From positions 11,408,001 through 11,472,000 of the forward strand of contig NZ_CP107853.1 in NCBI RefSeq assembly GCF_036013525.1: 64,000 nt of DNA. Reading direction: 5' to 3'. This document shows, one piece after another, positions 30,983 to 37,707 of the stretch. Position 1 is the first letter of the stretch. Each line of letters begins with the position of its first letter. Made by a program: the position numbers and the translations under genes. The notes under the pieces are model-generated. The model saw only the letters and a program-made list of their open reading frames with translations. It ran no database searches and was not told the DNA's origin. This stretch comes from Nonomuraea sp. NBC_00507 (GTDB lineage Bacteria; Actinomycetota; Actinomycetes; Streptosporangiales; Streptosporangiaceae).

Positions 30983-31792
30983 TTAGATCAGTTGCGCGTA
31001 ATCATCCAGGAGAGGCAGCAGGGTGTCGGCCGGCCCGCTGGGCAATGTGGCCACCGCCTCCTGGATGCCGAGCCCGGCGAAGTAGTCGAGTTTCTCCCTG
31101 GTCGGCCGCGTGCCGAACGGGATCACCTCGGCCATCGGCCGCTCCGCCTTCTCGCACGCCTCGCGCAACGCCGGCAGCGCGGCCTTGATGCCGGCGCCGC
31201 CGATCGGCATCCAGCCGTCGGCGTACTCGGCGACGTGGGCGAACAGCTTCGGCCCCGCGGCGCCGCCCACGTAGACCGGCGGGCCGCTGATCGGCTTCGG
31301 CCAGCACCAGGACGGCTCGAAGCCGTCGAAGGAGGCCACCTCGTCGCGCCAGAGTGCCCGCATCGCCAGCACGTTGCGCCTGGCCACCTCGCGGCGGCGG
31401 GCGTACGGGACGCCGTGGTTCTCGATCTCCTCCACGTTCCAGCCGAAGCCGACGCCGACCGCGACCCGCCCGCCCGACAGGTGGTCCAGCGTGGCGATGG
31501 CCTTGGCGGTCACGATGGGATCGCGCTGGGCGGCCAGCAGGATGCCGGTTCCGACGCGCAGCCGGCGGGTCGCGGCGGCGGCGAACGAGAGTGCGACCAG
31601 GGGGTCGAGCGTGCGCTTGTACTCCTCGGGCAGCTCGTCCTGCCCGGCGGCGGGCGGCGTGCGGCGCGAGACCGGGATATGGGTGTGCTCGGGCAGCCAG
31701 AGGGAGTCGAAACCGCGTTCCTCGGCCGCCCTGGCGAGCTCGTCGATCGGCATGGCCAGATCCGTGGCGAACATCGTGACGCCCAGTCTCAT
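30983..31792 (-). CDS. LLM class F420-dependent oxidoreductase
   Basis: A 269-residue luciferase-like TIM-barrel protein of the F420-dependent type: opening MRLGVTMFATDLAMPIDELARAAEERG, then FDSLWLPEHTHIPVSR, GGRVAVGVGFGWNVEE and a C-terminal AGLGIQEAVATLPSG. The substrate is not identifiable. It is divergent from another luciferase-like gene across an 88-bp promoter carrying the palindrome-like site also found at the ABC/dehydrogenase locus, suggesting joint control. Confidence 0.92.
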   Translation of the reverse strand: MRLGVTMFATDLAMPIDELARAAEERGFDSLWLPEHTHIPVSRRTPPAAGQDELPEEYKRTLDPLVALSFAAAATRRLRVGTGILLAAQRDPIVTAKAIATLDHLSGGRVAVGVGFGWNVEEIENHGVPYARRREVARRNVLAMRALWRDEVASFDGFEPSWCWPKPISGPPVYVGGAAGPKLFAHVAEYADGWMPIGGAGIKAALPALREACEKAERPMAEVIPFGTRPTREKLDYFAGLGIQEAVATLPSGPADTLLPLLDDYAQLI

Positions 31793-31810
31793 GCGCCCTC
31801 CTCGTAGTTA

Positions 31811-31824
31811 ACCAAGCGATTGCT
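31811..31824. promoter_or_regulatory. Operator-like site 3: ACCAA-GCGA-TTGCT
   Basis: A near-perfect 5-4-5 inverted repeat (one arm mismatch) in the divergent promoter of two luciferase-like genes. It shares twelve consecutive bases (CAAGCGATTGCT) with the reverse complement of site 2 near 18 kb. The surrounding match extends to AACCAAGCGATTGCTCGG, overlapping similarity with site 1 (AACCAAGCGA). Confidence 0.55.
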
Positions 31825-31880
31825 CGGCTAAGATTTCCAGAGTAGCTTGCAGAGGAACCGTCCGCGGAAAGAGGTCCCCG

Positions 31881-33128
31881 GTGAAGTTTTCCATCTTCCT
31901 GAATCCGCAGATTCCAGGCTCTGGATATGCAGCCGAGGAGAACGCCAAGGCCAAGCGCCCCATCGGGCGGGACACGGAGTCGTACCAGAGGCTGCTGCAC
32001 GAGGTCCGGGAGATCGCCGTCCACGCCGACCAGGTCGGGTTCGACGCGCTGATGATGACCGAGCACCACTTCCACTCCGAGGGCATGGAGTTCTCGGTCA
32101 ATCCACTGATGTTCCTCACCGACCTCGCCGCGCGTACAGAGCGGATCCTGCTCGCGCCGCTCGGCCTGGTGCTGCCCGCGTGGGACCCGATCAGGGCGGC
32201 CGAGGACGTCGCGCTGCTCGACCAGTTCAGCAAGGGACGGCTGCGGCTGGGCGTGGCACGTGGTTACCAGAACCGCTGGATGAACGTCCTGGGCCAGCGC
32301 TGGCACGCCGCCGCCGCCCGTTCGGACGGCTCGGCATCCGACACGCGTAACTTCGACGTCTTCGGCGAGGTGCTGAAGATCATGAAGCTGGCGTGGACCG
32401 AGGAGAGCCTCCGTTACAAGTCCGACGTGCTCGACTATCAGGTGCCCTACCCGTACGAGGGCATCGAGGGCTGGCCCGCCCAGGAGTGGACCCGGACCTT
32501 CGGCGCGCCCGCCGAGCTCGACGACGAGGGCAAGGTGGTGGCCGTCTCGGTCTGCCCGCGGCCCTACCAGAACCCGCACCCCGAGCTGTGGCAGCCCTTC
32601 ACGATCTCCGACCGGTCGGTCATCAGGGCCGCGCAGGAGAACATCCTGCCGTGGATGTTCACCCCCAACCCGGACGACCATGCCGCCAAGGCCAAGCTCT
32701 ACCAGGAGGAGTCCGCCAAGCAGGGCCGCCACTACAAGCTGGGCGAGCACACCGGCATCCTGAAGATCGTCGGGATCGCGGACACCACCGAGCAGGCGAT
32801 CAACACCTTCGGCCGCAGCATCCCCAAGGACTTCGCCGCCTTCTTCGGCCCCTTCGGATATCTGGAGGTGCTGCGGAAGAAGGAGGACGAGAAGCACAAG
32901 CCGATCTCCCCGGAGAAGGGCGACGCCAAGCGCATGAACGACGTCGAGATGGCGCTGTTCGGCACGCCCGACGACGTCAAGCGCGGCATCCAGCGCATGC
33001 TCGACCGGATGCCGGACCTGGAGTGGTTCGGGCTCTACATGCAGGGGCAGCAGGGCGTGCTGCCGCTCGACACGGTCAAGCGCAACCTTGAGCTGTTCGC
33101 CACCAAGGTCGCCCCGGAGTTCCGATGA
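31881..33128 (+). CDS. LLM class flavin-dependent oxidoreductase
   Basis: A 415-residue luciferase-like protein of the larger, LuxA-type group: MKFSIFLNPQIPGSG, ADQVGFDALMMTEHHFHSEG, then LGLVLPAWDPIRAAEDVALL and FSKGRLRLGVARGYQ. It has the insertions typical of two-component monooxygenases that use reduced FMN. It starts at GTG with AAAGAGG seven bases before. It is coupled by an ATGA overlap to the next luciferase-like gene. Three such enzymes plus the shared operator suggest a catabolic pathway for one hydrophobic compound (inference). Confidence 0.92.
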   Translation: MKFSIFLNPQIPGSGYAAEENAKAKRPIGRDTESYQRLLHEVREIAVHADQVGFDALMMTEHHFHSEGMEFSVNPLMFLTDLAARTERILLAPLGLVLPAWDPIRAAEDVALLDQFSKGRLRLGVARGYQNRWMNVLGQRWHAAAARSDGSASDTRNFDVFGEVLKIMKLAWTEESLRYKSDVLDYQVPYPYEGIEGWPAQEWTRTFGAPAELDDEGKVVAVSVCPRPYQNPHPELWQPFTISDRSVIRAAQENILPWMFTPNPDDHAAKAKLYQEESAKQGRHYKLGEHTGILKIVGIADTTEQAINTFGRSIPKDFAAFFGPFGYLEVLRKKEDEKHKPISPEKGDAKRMNDVEMALFGTPDDVKRGIQRMLDRMPDLEWFGLYMQGQQGVLPLDTVKRNLELFATKVAPEFR

Positions 33129-33994
33129 AGATCTGGCTGGGGGCCTCGTTCGTCGACGCCGGCCAGTTCGTGGAGCTGGCCCGGGCGGCCGAGCGGTGCG
33201 GGTTCGACACGCTGACGCTGTCGGACCACCTCTTCTACGCCGACTTCGCCACACCGTACCCCTATTCGCGGTCGGGACGGCCGCGCTGGGACGCCACGAC
33301 GCACTGGCCGGACGTGTGGGTGACGATCGGGGCGATGGCGGCGGTCACCACGTCCCTGCGTTTCTCGCCGAACGTCTACATCGCCCCCGCCCGCGACCTG
33401 CTCACCGTGGCGAAGCAGGTGTCCACGGCGGCGGTGTTGTCCCGCGACCGGGTGACGTTCGGCGTGGGCGTGGGGTGGTGCAAGGAGGAGTTCGTCGCCA
33501 CGGGACAGGACTTCCACACGCGGGGGCGGCGGCTGGACGCCATGCTCCCCGTGCTGCGCTCGCTCTGGGCGGGCGAGACGGTCAGCCTGGACGGCCTCCC
33601 ACCCCTGTCGATCTCACCGACCCCCGCCCAGCGCATCCCGGTGTACGTGGGCGGCGACAGCGAGGCGGCCCTGCGGCGGGCGGCCCGCGCGGGCGACGGC
33701 TGGATCGGCAACCGCATCTACACCGAGGAGCAGCTCGACCCCGTGCTCGACACGCTGCGGCGGCACCTCGACGAGAACGGCAGGACGGGGCCGTTCGACA
33801 TCATCGCGCCGCTCGCTGTGCTCCCGGATGCGGAAACCTACCGTCATTTCGCCGCCAAGGGCGTGACCGGCACGCTGGCCGCCCCATGGTGGCTGGCCAG
33901 CCCGGAGGAGAAGGCGCGGTACGGCGAGGGCACACTCGAGCTCAAGATCGCCACTATGGAACGCTTCGCCGAGGAGGTCATCGCCAAGCTCTGA
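33125..33994 (+). CDS. LLM class F420-dependent oxidoreductase
   Basis: A 289-residue luciferase-like barrel: IWLGASFVDAGQFVELARAA, CGFDTLTLSDHLFYADF, VTFGVGVGWCKEEF and YVGGDSEAALRRAARAGDGW. The start codon overlaps the stop of the preceding monooxygenase (ATGA), so both are made together. The pairing of an FMN-type and an F420-type luciferase-like enzyme in one operon may provide successive steps on the same substrate. Confidence 0.92.
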   Translation: MKIWLGASFVDAGQFVELARAAERCGFDTLTLSDHLFYADFATPYPYSRSGRPRWDATTHWPDVWVTIGAMAAVTTSLRFSPNVYIAPARDLLTVAKQVSTAAVLSRDRVTFGVGVGWCKEEFVATGQDFHTRGRRLDAMLPVLRSLWAGETVSLDGLPPLSISPTPAQRIPVYVGGDSEAALRRAARAGDGWIGNRIYTEEQLDPVLDTLRRHLDENGRTGPFDIIAPLAVLPDAETYRHFAAKGVTGTLAAPWWLASPEEKARYGEGTLELKIATMERFAEEVIAKL

Positions 33995-34004
33995 CGCTGC
34001 GGAG

Positions 34005-34550
34005 TCAGGCCGGCGGGAGGCCGAGCTCGGCCATGAGCGTGTCAACCAGGTCGAGAGGCGGCTCCGCCACCACCCCGACGCGGGCCAGCGCCGCGAGCCC
34101 CAGGTAGCCGCCGTACCCGGCCAGCACCCGCCGGCGGGCCTCCGCCGGTGGCTGCCCGGCCTCCTCCAACGTGGCCTGCATGTACGCCAGCCGCCGCTCG
34201 CTCACCCGCCGCACCACCGCCCCCACCACTGGATCGTCGGCCTCGCTGATCAGCCGGAACGAGATGGCCGCGTCCCGCCCGCTCCCCAGGGCGCCTTCGA
34301 GCAGCATCCGCATGCGCGCCACCGGATCTCGCACCGCCTCCAGCCCGGCGATGATCTCCTCGGTCTCGGCCTCCCAGCGCCACAGCGCCGCCTCCACCAG
34401 CGCATGCCGGTTGGCGAAGTGCCAGTAGAAGCTGCCTTTCGACACGCCCAGCCGCACGGCCACCGGCTCGACGGCGACGGCGGCGAGCCCGCCTTCCGCC
34501 AGCGCGTCCAGCGCGGCCCGCGCCCAGTCATCCGCGTTCAACCGGCCCAC
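34005..34550 (-). CDS. TetR family transcriptional regulator
   Basis: A 181-residue repressor: DDWARAALDALAEGGLAAVAV, then EPVAVRLGVSKGSFYWHFANR is the HTH (residues 5-50), and the C-terminal part carries the ligand pocket. It is divergent from an SRPBCC-family gene across 66 bp that hold two related 18-bp palindromes 24 bp apart, which it most likely binds. It is convergent with the luciferase-like operon (10 bp between stops). Confidence 0.9.
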   Translation of the reverse strand: MGRLNADDWARAALDALAEGGLAAVAVEPVAVRLGVSKGSFYWHFANRHALVEAALWRWEAETEEIIAGLEAVRDPVARMRMLLEGALGSGRDAAISFRLISEADDPVVGAVVRRVSERRLAYMQATLEEAGQPPAEARRRVLAGYGGYLGLAALARVGVVAEPPLDLVDTLMAELGLPPA

Positions 34551-34562
34551 CCGTCCAGCCTG

Positions 34563-34604
34563 CCATACGGCACCGTATAGTCAGCACCATACGCATCCGT
34601 ATGG
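34563..34604. promoter_or_regulatory. Two tandem TetR-type operators (CCATACGn4CGTATGG family)
   Basis: Two related 18-bp palindromes with a 24-bp centre-to-centre distance: 34563-34580, whose inner 14 bases ATACGG-CA-CCGTAT are exact, and 34587-34604, with exact arms CCATACG and CGTATGG around CATC. They fill the short gap between the TetR gene and the SRPBCC gene and would cover both promoters. Confidence 0.65.
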
Positions 34605-34616
34605 AAGAGGTGGCCC

Positions 34617-35159
34617 ATGTCCCAGCTCGCCGACCGGCTCATCCCCCGCCCCGACGCCGCCGAACGCCACTCCATCGTGATCAATGCCCCGCGCGAGCGC
34701 GTCTGGGACGCCCTCACCCACCTGCGACCGTCGGACGTCCGCCTCGCCAAGCCGCTCTTCGCCGCCCGCGCGCTGGTCTCGCGGTCACGCGGCGGCCGGC
34801 CCCATCCCGGCATGTCCGCCTTCACGCTCCTGGCCGAGGACCCGGGCCGCGAGCTGGTCTTGGGCACGGTCGGCCAGTGGTGGCGCCTGGGCCGCGCCGA
34901 GGACACGCCGTCCATCACGACCGCCGGTGACTTCGACGCCTTCGACCGCCCGGGCTACGCGAAGGGGACGTTCAGCTTCGTGCTGGAGGAGGCGGGCTCG
35001 GGGCGAGTGCGGCTGGTGACCGAGACCCGCGTCCTGGCCACGAGCCCGGCCGCACGACGGGCGTTCCTGCGGTATTGGGCGGTGATCCGTCTCGGCAGCG
35101 GCCTGGTCCGCCACATCATCCTGTCCGCCGTCCGCGCCCGCGCCACCCAAGCGCCCTAG
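34617..35159 (+). CDS. SRPBCC (START/Bet v1-like) family protein
   Basis: A 180-residue protein with the SRPBCC helix-grip fold: HSIVINAPRERVWDALTHL as first strand and helix, TFSFVLEEAGSGRVRLVTETRV, and the closing long helix AFLRYWAVIRLGSGLVRHIIL. It has a polyketide-cyclase/lipid-binding type pocket; the ligand is unknown. GGAAGAGG precedes the ATG. The adjacent TetR and its tandem operators indicate ligand-induced expression. Confidence 0.85.
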   Translation: MSQLADRLIPRPDAAERHSIVINAPRERVWDALTHLRPSDVRLAKPLFAARALVSRSRGGRPHPGMSAFTLLAEDPGRELVLGTVGQWWRLGRAEDTPSITTAGDFDAFDRPGYAKGTFSFVLEEAGSGRVRLVTETRVLATSPAARRAFLRYWAVIRLGSGLVRHIILSAVRARATQAP

Positions 35160-35440
35160 GCGTCCGGCCCAGCGGCGAGATTCTTCATGATGCGCCGCAG
35201 CATGTCCGTCACCTGCGCGACCTCCTCGGGCGAGAACCCCGCGAAGACCTGGTGGCTGATCTTCCCGAAGACCGGCGGCAGCCGAGGCACCAGCGCGTGC
35301 CCGTCGTCCGTCAGCTCGATGACGATCGAACGCCGGTCCTCCGGATGCCGCTTGCGCCGCAGCAGCCCCTTGGCCTCCAAGCGGTCGAGCAACCTGGTCA
35401 TCCCGGCGGTGTCCGTACCGAGCTGACTGCTGAGCGAAGT
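35156..35440 (-). pseudogene. MarR family regulator, N-terminal half deleted
   Basis: The C-terminal half of a MarR repressor is intact: LSSQLGTDTAGMTRLLDRLEAKG (recognition helix), LLRRKRHPEDRRSIVIELTD (wing) and the dimerisation helix to MKNLAAGPDA. Upstream of LSSQLG the similarity ends at about 35440 and the first 60 or so residues are missing. An internal ATG at 35401 could make an 81-residue fragment without a full DNA-binding domain. It abuts a divergent monooxygenase remnant, so one deletion probably removed both 5' ends. Confidence 0.7.
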
Positions 35441-35442
35441 GC

Positions 35443-35588
35443 TCGCCGGGGCAGTGACAGGCGGGCAGCGGATCGGCGATGCGAAGGCCGGTTACGAGCG
35501 CCGCATGCTCGACTATGCCTTCGCCGCGGTCGAGGCCTCACGTGAGCACCCCTTCGCCCAATCCCGGCCCCCGCGGCCCACCCCCTGA
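35443..35588 (+). pseudogene. C-terminal remnant of a FAD-dependent monooxygenase
   Basis: An open frame without its own start reads GQRIGDAKAGYERRMLDYAF, then AAVEASREHPFAQSRPPRPTP and a stop. The segment YERRMLDYAFAAVEASR is the typical last helix of PheA/TetX-type FAD monooxygenases, which are often divergent from a MarR gene. Everything before it is absent. Together with the truncated MarR gene on the other side of about 35440, it marks a deletion joint. Confidence 0.5.
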
Positions 35589-35609
35589 GGTGGGCGATAA
35601 CCTCGTGTC

Positions 35610-36422
35610 GTGCTGGATAAGATCGCAGCCACCCGATATGTGACCCCGCTGCGGGAGGGCGGGTCGCTGCCCGGCGTCGTCGAGGCCGACGACCTGGGCA
35701 CCTACGTCGTGAAGTTCCGTGAGGCGGGTCAGGGCCGCAGGGTGCTGGTCGCCGAGATCATCGCCGGCGAGCTGGCCCGCCGGCTCGGGCTCAAGACCCC
35801 CGAGCTCAAGCTCATCGACCTCGACCCGCAACTCGGCATCCGGGAGCCGGACGAGGAGGTCCAGGACCTGCTCAAGGCCAGCACCGGGCTCAACCTGGCG
35901 GTGGATTTCCTGCCGGGCGCGCTGGGGTTCGATCCGCTGGCGTGGACGGCGGACCCCGTGTTCGCGGCGCGGGTGGTGTGGTTCGACGGCCTCATTCACA
36001 ACATCGACCGGAGCTGGCGCAACCCCAACCTGCTGGTCTGGCACCGCGAGACCTGGCTGATCGACCACGGCGCGTCGCTCTGGTTCCATCACAACTGGCC
36101 CACGGCCGATCCGCAGCGCCCGTTCGACGCCGGTGACCATGTGCTCGCCCCGTTCGCCGGCGACGTGGCGGCCGCGGGCGACGACCTGGCGGGGAAGATC
36201 ACGCGCGAGCTGCTGAAGACCGTGACGGCTCTGGTGCCGGACGAATGGCTCGACGACGAGCCGGGATTCGACGACCCGCAGGCGGTGCGGGAGGCGTACG
36301 TCGATCATCTGGTGCGGCGGGCGCACGGGCCGCGCGAGTGGCTGGTGCGCGGCGAGGGGCAGGCCACGCGGCAGTCCGGGCCGGGGTCCGTCGGCGAGTT
36401 CTGGCGGGGAGGCGCCCGGTGA
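35610..36422 (+). CDS. HipA-like kinase (HipA_2 family)
   Basis: A 270-residue protein with a reduced HipA/phosphoinositide-kinase-like core. The probable ATP lysine is Lys35 in TYVVKF. A helix reading LVAEIIAGELARRLGL follows. The catalytic loop is HNIDRSWRNPNLL (Asn131, Asp133, Asn138/140) and the metal-binding motif is LIDHGASLWFH (Asp152). It is shorter than E. coli HipA (about 440) and lacks the N-terminal subdomain that meets HipB; no HipB-like gene is present. It starts at GTG and is coupled by a GTGA overlap to a DUF3037 gene, which is its regular partner in many bacteria. Confidence 0.82.
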   Translation: MLDKIAATRYVTPLREGGSLPGVVEADDLGTYVVKFREAGQGRRVLVAEIIAGELARRLGLKTPELKLIDLDPQLGIREPDEEVQDLLKASTGLNLAVDFLPGALGFDPLAWTADPVFAARVVWFDGLIHNIDRSWRNPNLLVWHRETWLIDHGASLWFHHNWPTADPQRPFDAGDHVLAPFAGDVAAAGDDLAGKITRELLKTVTALVPDEWLDDEPGFDDPQAVREAYVDHLVRRAHGPREWLVRGEGQATRQSGPGSVGEFWRGGAR

Positions 36423-36796
36423 CCAGGGACGTGTACGAGTACGCGGTCATCCGCGTGATCCCCAAGGTGGAGCGGGGCGAGCAGATCAACGCGGGCGTGC
36501 TGCTCTACTGCCAGCCGCGCGGCTACCTGTGCGCACGGGTGGAGCTGGATCCGGCCCGGTTGCGCGCGCTCGACCCGACGGCCGACGTGGACGCGGTACG
36601 CCGGGCGCTCGGCGCGTACGAACGGGCCTGCGGCGAGGAGGCCGGACCGCTGGAGTCGGAGTCGCTGGGGGGCAGGTTCCGCTGGCTGACGGCGCCTCGC
36701 AGCACGATCGTGCAGGCGGGTCCGGTGCACGCGGGCCTCACCGCGGATCCGGACACGGAGCTGGCCCGGCTGTTCGACAAGCTCGTACGTCTCTAA
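36419..36796 (+). CDS. DUF3037 domain protein
   Basis: A 125-residue protein: YEYAVIRVIPKVERGEQINA, then GVLLYCQPRGYLCARVELD and GGRFRWLTAPRSTIVQAGPVH, the conserved core of DUF3037. There is no catalytic motif that I recognise and no membrane segment. Its GTG start overlaps the HipA-like stop, so the two proteins are made in fixed ratio. A role as regulator, substrate or antitoxin-like partner of the kinase is possible, but none is shown by the sequence. Its 3' end overlaps the convergent GNAT gene by 4 bp. Confidence 0.82.
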   Translation: MTRDVYEYAVIRVIPKVERGEQINAGVLLYCQPRGYLCARVELDPARLRALDPTADVDAVRRALGAYERACGEEAGPLESESLGGRFRWLTAPRSTIVQAGPVHAGLTADPDTELARLFDKLVRL

Positions 36797-37635
36797 AAGA
36801 GCACGGACATGAACGTGTCCACCTCGACGAAGCCGACCTTGCGGTAGACGGCTCGCGCCGAGTGGTTGTAGTCGTTGACGTAGAGGGTCACCACCGGGGC
36901 GAAGCACTGCAAGGCGGCCTCGACCACGGCGGCCATGCCCGCCACCGCGTGCCCCCTGCCGCGCAGCTCCGGGTCCACCCACACGCCCTGGATCTGGCAG
37001 GCCTGCGGCGTGACCGCCCCCACTTCCGCCTTGAAGACGACCTTGCCGTTGTCGATGCGCGCGTAGGACCGGCCGATCCTGATCAGCTCGGCGACCCTGG
37101 TGCGGTAGAGCGCGCCGCCGTCGCCGAGGTTGGGCGAGACGCCGACTTCCTCGGTGAACATGGCCACGCAGGCCGGCAGCAGGACGTCGAACTCCTCCGG
37201 CCGCACCCGCCGGACGAGCGGGTCGGCGGGCACCGGCGGTTTGCGCGAGGTGGCCATGACCGGCTGCGCCCAGCGGATCGCCCTGGCCCGGCCCCAGTAG
37301 GGCTCGAGCCGCTCCCACAGCAGGGAGACCGCATCCACCGGACCCACGATGGACGAGCAGCGCCGCCCCTGTTTCCGGGCACGGTCGGCGAACGCGTGCA
37401 CCGCCTCGGGACCGGCGCTGACCGGCACCATGTTGGCCCCCGCGTAGCAGAGTGACACGAGGCCACCGCGCGGCCCGAATCCCCACATCTGCCCGCCGAG
37501 CCGCGCCGGATTGAGTCCGACGGCGCGCACTCTGGAGGAGACGAAGACGTTGGCGACCGGATCGGTGTCCAAAAGGGCGAGAACCTCGTCCCGGTCGCTG
37601 TCGTCAAGCACACGCGACGCCGATGTACGCAGCAT
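36793..37635 (-). CDS. GNAT family N-acetyltransferase with DUF4081 N-terminal domain
   Basis: A 280-residue protein with two parts: an N-terminal GNAT-like DUF4081 region (VLDDSDRDEVLALLDTDPVA, GFGPRGGLVSLCYAGANMVP) and a C-terminal GNAT domain. The latter has acetyl-CoA loop VDPELRGRGHAVAGM and tail YNHSARAVYRKVGFVEVD. In many actinobacteria this gene follows ispG; here a secreted hydrolase lies between them. An ATG three bases earlier (37638) is an equal alternative start. The substrate is unknown. Confidence 0.88.
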   Translation of the reverse strand: MLRTSASRVLDDSDRDEVLALLDTDPVANVFVSSRVRAVGLNPARLGGQMWGFGPRGGLVSLCYAGANMVPVSAGPEAVHAFADRARKQGRRCSSIVGPVDAVSLLWERLEPYWGRARAIRWAQPVMATSRKPPVPADPLVRRVRPEEFDVLLPACVAMFTEEVGVSPNLGDGGALYRTRVAELIRIGRSYARIDNGKVVFKAEVGAVTPQACQIQGVWVDPELRGRGHAVAGMAAVVEAALQCFAPVVTLYVNDYNHSARAVYRKVGFVEVDTFMSVLF

Positions 37636-37654
37636 CACACGGTCAGACTACGCG

Positions 37655-37699
37655 AAGGGTTACCGATTAGCTCATCACGCGCTCCTCACGGTAACCCTT
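37655..37699. terminator. Inverted repeat with 11-bp stem between two minus-strand genes
   Basis: AAGGGTTACCG at 37655-37665 pairs exactly with CGGTAACCCTT at 37689-37699 around a 23-base loop. It follows the alpha/beta hydrolase stop on the minus strand and precedes the GNAT start. It could be a terminator (no clear T run) or a regulatory palindrome of the GNAT promoter. Confidence 0.45.
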
Positions 37700-37707
37700 T
37701 CTTGACG

